From Synergistaceae bacterium (GTDB lineage: Bacteria > Synergistota > Synergistia > Synergistales > Aminobacteriaceae), in contig JAFYBQ010000021.1 in assembly GCA_017540085.1 (NCBI GenBank), positions 44,829 through 108,828 on the forward strand: DNA of 64,000 bases, given 5' to 3'. The notes under the pieces were generated by a model that did no database searches, was not told the origin of the DNA, and saw nothing but the letters and a program-made list of their open reading frames with translations. Both the position numbers and the translations under genes were made by a program. This document shows positions 60,061 to 64,000 of this stretch, one piece after another; the stretch's first letter is position 1, and each line of letters begins with the position of its first letter.

Positions 60061-61973
60061 TGAGGAAAATTTTTCTGTCAGCAGTGATTTCTGTCGCGTT
60101 CATTTCCGTCTCACACGCTGAGGAAACATATGACCCTCAGCACACAATGTTAGCCCTGAATATGGCGGTCGTATCAGTCCACAGGATATTATCCGCGCAG
60201 GACAGAATCATTCTTGACGCAGAATATCAGAACATCATCAACAATCTCAGCATAGGCAATATACGCTCAGACCCCGAAATCACAGACCTTTACCGCAAAC
60301 TTTTAGACGTTTCGCACAGCAAGAGACTCCGACAGGACGAGGCTGCCGAAATCCGCAAGCGTTATGACGCTCAGAGCAGCAACAGAATCAAGCACGCACT
60401 CACGGAAATGTCCGAAATCGGGCGGGGAGTCCTAGCAGGTGATGAGAACGCCGGAAAATTTTTCGTGGGACTTGGGCGGCTTCTCTCTGCCTGCACCGCA
60501 GGTTACTTCAGGGACAAATCAGACAGAGTGAATCAGGCTGTCAATCTCAGCGCAGAATTGTTCCGGCTCAAAGCTGAGGACATGACAGACTTCAACGAGC
60601 TACAGAAGCAGCTGCTTTCCTCATCGTGGAGGCTGCTCAACAAATATCATCTGCCGGACGATTACAGGCTAGTTCAGCGGGCATTAGATGATTTCTTCAG
60701 GGCTGTTGATGAGCCTGATACCCCGTCAAGAAGACTCCGAATGCTGAAGGCCATTGAGGGAGATTTCCGGGTGTATCCGCCTTACTGGTTTTACCGGGCA
60801 AGGGCGGCACTTGATGACGGTGATAATTACGAGGCGGAGAAATGTTTTGACCGCTTCAATGAAGTTTGGCGGCCAGTGTTACGCAAAGACCCGTACAAAC
60901 TTGAGGCCGTAAAGCACAGTATAAATATCCTGCTGAATGACGGAGTGAACGATGACGAGTCGCGGAAAAATATTCTTGAGCTTGCTGAAATCATGCGTGA
61001 AAACACATTGCGCGAGGATTGGACGAATAATCTTTTTGCCTCTGCCCTGTATTATTCGCTCGGTGAAAAGGACAAGGCAATAAAGTGCGCGGAGATTAAT
61101 GTAGATTTCGGCTATGAGTATGAATTAAGCTCGGCCATGCTTGAACAAATGCGGGCTGATGTTGATTTCCCCCTTCTGCCTGAAGACACATTGCGGGCGG
61201 TGAAACTTTCACGCCTCACGGAGGGCATGAATGACTCTGACAGGGAAGCGGCTTTGATTCTGGCGGATTATTTTGATGACAGGGGAGAATATTACGAGTC
61301 ATTGCGGGAAAATAATAGCCCTCTTTCGCGTCATGCATTGCGGCTAATCACTCAGGCTGAAGCGTGTGCGAGTCTCCTGTCCCCCCTGCCAAGTGAAGAA
61401 TCAAAGAGGGGTGCGCGGTTCGCTGAGATTCTGAGGCTTGCGGAAATTTCCGGGGATGTCTCGTGCTATTCCCGCGCTCTGAATCTCATCCGCGATTATG
61501 CTGACGGGGGGAATGTCCCGGCCTCGGCGTTTCTTGCTGACATGTACAATTACGGACTCGGAGTGAGCCGGGATTCTTTCATGGCACTGAAATATTACCG
61601 TATCGCGGGATTCGGCGGTGATATTTACTCGCAGAACATGTGCGTAAGTATCATGCTAACGTCCCAAGATTACACGAGCCAGCCCGAAAAGCCCAAACAG
61701 CCGTCCCCCGATGAGATTCACGCGGAGGCAATGAGGCTCTACAACGCAAAGCAGTACACGGAAGCCCTCGAAATGTTCAGGCAGTCGGCGGAAATGGGAA
61801 ACTCATCATCCGAATACATGATAGGACGTATGCACGAACACGCGCAGGGCGTAAGCAGGAATCTTGACACAGCCAAGGAGCATTACACGAAAGCGGCGGA
61901 GATGGGTCATTCGGGAGCGAAGAAGGCACTGAAGCGGCTTGCGGGCAAAAATTCGTGGTGGTGGCCGTTCTAG
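60060..61973 (+). CDS. Secreted Sel1/TPR repeat protein
   Basis: A 637-residue product starting at 60060, coupled to the previous stop. The signal peptide ends SHA near residue 20. The middle is alpha-helical, with TPR-like helix pairs. The C-terminal part has two clear Sel1 repeats, ADMYNYGLGVSRDSFMALKY and MIGRMHEHAQGVSRNLDTAK, the usual 36-residue solenoid. Such proteins scaffold envelope complexes or interact with hosts. It ends NSWWWPF, an unusual aromatic tail. No catalytic domain is seen. A terminator follows. Confidence 0.78.
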   Translation: MRKIFLSAVISVAFISVSHAEETYDPQHTMLALNMAVVSVHRILSAQDRIILDAEYQNIINNLSIGNIRSDPEITDLYRKLLDVSHSKRLRQDEAAEIRKRYDAQSSNRIKHALTEMSEIGRGVLAGDENAGKFFVGLGRLLSACTAGYFRDKSDRVNQAVNLSAELFRLKAEDMTDFNELQKQLLSSSWRLLNKYHLPDDYRLVQRALDDFFRAVDEPDTPSRRLRMLKAIEGDFRVYPPYWFYRARAALDDGDNYEAEKCFDRFNEVWRPVLRKDPYKLEAVKHSINILLNDGVNDDESRKNILELAEIMRENTLREDWTNNLFASALYYSLGEKDKAIKCAEINVDFGYEYELSSAMLEQMRADVDFPLLPEDTLRAVKLSRLTEGMNDSDREAALILADYFDDRGEYYESLRENNSPLSRHALRLITQAEACASLLSPLPSEESKRGARFAEILRLAEISGDVSCYSRALNLIRDYADGGNVPASAFLADMYNYGLGVSRDSFMALKYYRIAGFGGDIYSQNMCVSIMLTSQDYTSQPEKPKQPSPDEIHAEAMRLYNAKQYTEALEMFRQSAEMGNSSSEYMIGRMHEHAQGVSRNLDTAKEHYTKAAEMGHSGAKKALKRLAGKNSWWWPF

Positions 61974-61992
61974 TTTGCGATGGAAACGGGAA

Positions 61993-62023
61993 GCCCTCGG
62001 AAAAATTCCGGGGGCATTTTTTT
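61993..62023 (+). terminator. Intrinsic terminator after the Sel1-repeat gene
   Basis: GCCCTCGG (61993-62000) pairs with CCGGGGGC (62008-62015), followed by a T-run. Confidence 0.85.
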
Positions 62024-62098
62024 GTGCCTGCGCGTAACAATTTCCATTATGTGATAATATTTAATCATTCCAACCCAAATTTAAGGAAGTGTAAATTT

Positions 62099-63250
62099 AT
62101 GGAGCTTGCAAGGAAATTCAAAGACTCTAAGCCGTCCGGCATGATTCGAGTCTTTCAGGCCATAGAGAAAATGCAGGGAGTGTTGAATCTCAGCATAGGC
62201 GAGCCGGATTTTGTTACTGAGCCTGATATTGTCGACGCGGGAGCAAAAGCCGCAAAGGAAGGTTTCACACATTACCCCCCGCTTCAGGGCTATCTTGAGA
62301 CACGCGAGGCGGCCTGCGCTTACTGGGAACGGCATCACGGACTCAAGTCTTCCCCGGATAACGTATATATTTCGGTGGGCGGGCTTCATATTCCGTGGCT
62401 TGCGTTCGGGGCATTGCTGAATCCTGGCGATGAAGTCATGCTGATTGAGCCGTACTTTACGCCGTATGAGTCTCAGATTCGATGGAACGGCGGAGTCCCG
62501 GTAGCAGTCAGAACGCGAGAGGAGAATAATTTTGCCCCGACAATCGAGGAATTACGAGCGGCGGCAACACCCAAGACTCGCGGAATAATCCTGAATTACC
62601 CTGGGAATCCTTCAGGCAGAGTCGCGACAAGGAAACAGCTTGAGGAGATAGCAGAATTTGTGCTTGAGCGTGATTTGTTCGTCCTCAGCGATGAGATATA
62701 CGAGTCAATGATATTCAGCGGGGAGCATGTTTGCTTTGCGACAATCCCCGGCATGAAGGAGCGCACACTACTGGCCGCGGGACTCTCTAAAAGCCACTGC
62801 ATGACGGGATGGAGAATCGGCTACCTTTTCGCCCCGCAGAACGTAATCAACACTATGTGCGTATTGTCATCATTCCAGACTTACGGCGTAAATACCCTCT
62901 CACAGAAAGCCGCCGCCTATGCCCTTAACACGCAGGACGAGAAAGTAAAAGCAAGGGCTGAAATTTTCGGCGAAAGGATGAGAGCGGTTGAGGCAAGATT
63001 GAACGCGATGAAAGGGGTGAAGTGCCACAGGGCTGAAGGCTCGTTCTACTTGTTCCCCGACATATCACAGACTTCATTAACGAGCGAGGAGTTTACGTGG
63101 CAATTGCTCAATGAAGCAAAAGTTGCTGTATTGCCGGGAAGCGCATTCGGGCAGACTGGAGAAGGCTATGTGAGAATCGCCTGCACCCAGTCTACGGAGA
63201 CTCTTATGGAATCAATGAACAGAATGGAAGAATTTTGCAGGAGGTTATAG
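62099..63250 (+). CDS. Pyridoxal-phosphate aminotransferase, class I/II
   Basis: The ATG at 62099 has AAGGAA upstream; the longer frame to 61955 overlaps the previous gene's end. The 383-residue enzyme shows LNLSIGEPDFVTEPDIV, GGLHIPWLAFG, NYPGNPSGRV, LSDEIYESM and the Schiff-base lysine in GLSKSHCMTGWRIGYLF, with RIACTQS at the carboxylate site. This is a typical aspartate- or alanine-type fold-I aminotransferase; specificity is uncertain. It differs clearly from the copy at 11210-12388. It may share a transcript with the lipoprotein gene that starts 4 bases after its stop. Confidence 0.88.
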   Translation: MELARKFKDSKPSGMIRVFQAIEKMQGVLNLSIGEPDFVTEPDIVDAGAKAAKEGFTHYPPLQGYLETREAACAYWERHHGLKSSPDNVYISVGGLHIPWLAFGALLNPGDEVMLIEPYFTPYESQIRWNGGVPVAVRTREENNFAPTIEELRAAATPKTRGIILNYPGNPSGRVATRKQLEEIAEFVLERDLFVLSDEIYESMIFSGEHVCFATIPGMKERTLLAAGLSKSHCMTGWRIGYLFAPQNVINTMCVLSSFQTYGVNTLSQKAAAYALNTQDEKVKARAEIFGERMRAVEARLNAMKGVKCHRAEGSFYLFPDISQTSLTSEEFTWQLLNEAKVAVLPGSAFGQTGEGYVRIACTQSTETLMESMNRMEEFCRRL

Positions 63251-63254
63251 CAGT

Positions 63255-64000
63255 ATGAAGGCAGCAAGATTTTGGCTTTGCATCGCGTCAATTATGGTGC
63301 TTGCGTTTTTCGCAATGGGTTCAAGCTGCGGAGGCTCAGGCGGCGGGACTGTCGCAATCAACAACAACACCGGAAACAATAACGGCAACACAACAACAAG
63401 CGGCGACCAGTCCGGCAACACTGACACGGACACAGGCACGGGAAGGGACTCAACGGTTCAGGCTTACGTGAACGAGATAATAGCGGAAGGCGGCCTCAAT
63501 TCCGATGAGACTCTCCCGGACAGCGCAGTGAACTACAGCACAGGAACGTCAGCAAAATCACTCTCGAAAACAGCGGTGACTCAGGTTACGCAGGGCGAGA
63601 CATTAAGCCCCGTTGCATTATCGCTCGGCTTCGAGGTTGACATCTGGCGCGTCTACGTCAACAACACGCTTGCGGCCTCGGCGACATCACCCGGCACTGC
63701 GGGTGCGGAGTTCATTCCGTCAGCAAACGGCGTAACAATCTCGGCGGGGTCGTCATCGTCAGCGACAATTTCATTCAGCACGTCAGCAATGTCAACAGGA
63801 AGCAACGTTATAGCGGTCGCGTTCGTGCCGTATGAGTCAAAGCTGACTCAGGAAATCGGCCGTACAACTCTCGGAACCGTAACAGTCTCAGCACAGAGCA
63901 CCACAACAAGCGGGGACAAGACTCCCAGTACAACAAGCGGGGATAAAACGCCCGGCACAACGAGCGGCGACAAGACATCGGGCGACACTGACACCGACAC
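63255..64000 (+). CDS. Probable surface lipoprotein, 3' end beyond the window
   Basis: AGGAGG at 63238-63243 precedes the ATG at 63255, and the frame stays open to the window edge, so this is a partial CDS (248 visible residues). The N-terminus ends FFAMGSSC, a possible lipobox, followed by a Gly/Asn/Thr linker. The centre is beta-rich, and the visible end has repeated TTSGDKTP units and then TDTDT. That low-complexity stretch often lies before a Synerg-CTERM signal, which would be outside the window. Function is unknown. Confidence 0.7.
   Translation, partial: MKAARFWLCIASIMVLAFFAMGSSCGGSGGGTVAINNNTGNNNGNTTTSGDQSGNTDTDTGTGRDSTVQAYVNEIIAEGGLNSDETLPDSAVNYSTGTSAKSLSKTAVTQVTQGETLSPVALSLGFEVDIWRVYVNNTLAASATSPGTAGAEFIPSANGVTISAGSSSSATISFSTSAMSTGSNVIAVAFVPYESKLTQEIGRTTLGTVTVSAQSTTTSGDKTPSTTSGDKTPGTTSGDKTSGDTDTD

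Noticed and set aside
53303..64000. Search for a second att copy of the ssrA 3' end
   Set aside because: No second copy of the TTCGATTCTCCCC region was seen to the right of ssrA, so no intact island lies in the window.

Overview
The window most likely comes from a member of the Synergistota, an amino-acid-fermenting anaerobe of gut or rumen type. The best evidence is two secreted proteins (27541-29112 and 44924-47674) ending in a short Gly/Ser stretch, an invariant Cys, a hydrophobic helix and a basic tail, which is the layout of the Synerg-CTERM sorting signal. An NfnAB-type transhydrogenase, several carboxylate and amino-acid transporters, B12-linked methionine genes and many secreted proteins of no known family fit this. 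The lineage is an inference from these features.

Layout, left to right. 1-3045: the end of a GHKL sensor kinase, two tandem secreted paralogues and a secreted M48 metalloprotease. 3046-8162: a structured non-coding leader and the glycogen genes glgP-glgA-glgC. 8183-9916: a GT10 fucosyltransferase-like gene and a LprI-like secreted protein. 10162-15267 (minus): speD, an esterase, metF, a stand-alone methionine synthase activation domain, an aminotransferase and mnmA. 16209-22402 (minus): a radical SAM/B12 protein, a secreted SH3-like protein, cbiB, two paralogues of unknown family and a lipoate ligase. 22665-32251: thrS, a DAACS symporter with a decayed N-terminal domain, a chromate-transporter pair, an S37 peptidase, nth and a Lon-like protease. 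32261-37918 (minus): two unknown proteins, two more M48 paralogues and a TctC-CitMHS fusion transporter. 38087-44869: a pyruvyl-transferase pair, a lone PTS EIIA and the aspartate pathway asd-hom-lysC. 44924-48407 (minus): a large Synerg-CTERM protein and an NAD(P)HX epimerase. 48486-54313 is the accessory region: a one-chain restriction-modification-specificity enzyme with a detached specificity fragment, a toxin-antitoxin pair, smpB-ssrA, and a scar of mobile-element fragments. 54376-64000: secreted proteins, a twice-frameshifted gene, nfnAB, a metallo-beta-lactamase-fold protein, a Sel1-repeat protein, an aminotransferase and a lipoprotein cut by the window edge.

How the genes work together. 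Glycogen storage (glgC makes ADP-glucose, glgA polymerises, glgP degrades), the aspartate family (asd, hom, lysC), methionine/SAM/polyamine metabolism (metF, activation domain, speD) and electron bifurcation (nfnAB) form the metabolic core. The envelope is well represented: many Sec signal peptides, three related M48 proteases and two C-terminal sorting signals.

The points most worth following up are the periplasmic-receptor/CitMHS fusion, the strongly oriented decamer TTGCTGACGG (eleven copies on the plus strand, one on the minus strand, counted by eye), the tmRNA-linked scar that holds pieces of an integrase, TnpB and a symporter, and the remodelled restriction enzyme. All calls come from reading the sequence; no database search was run.
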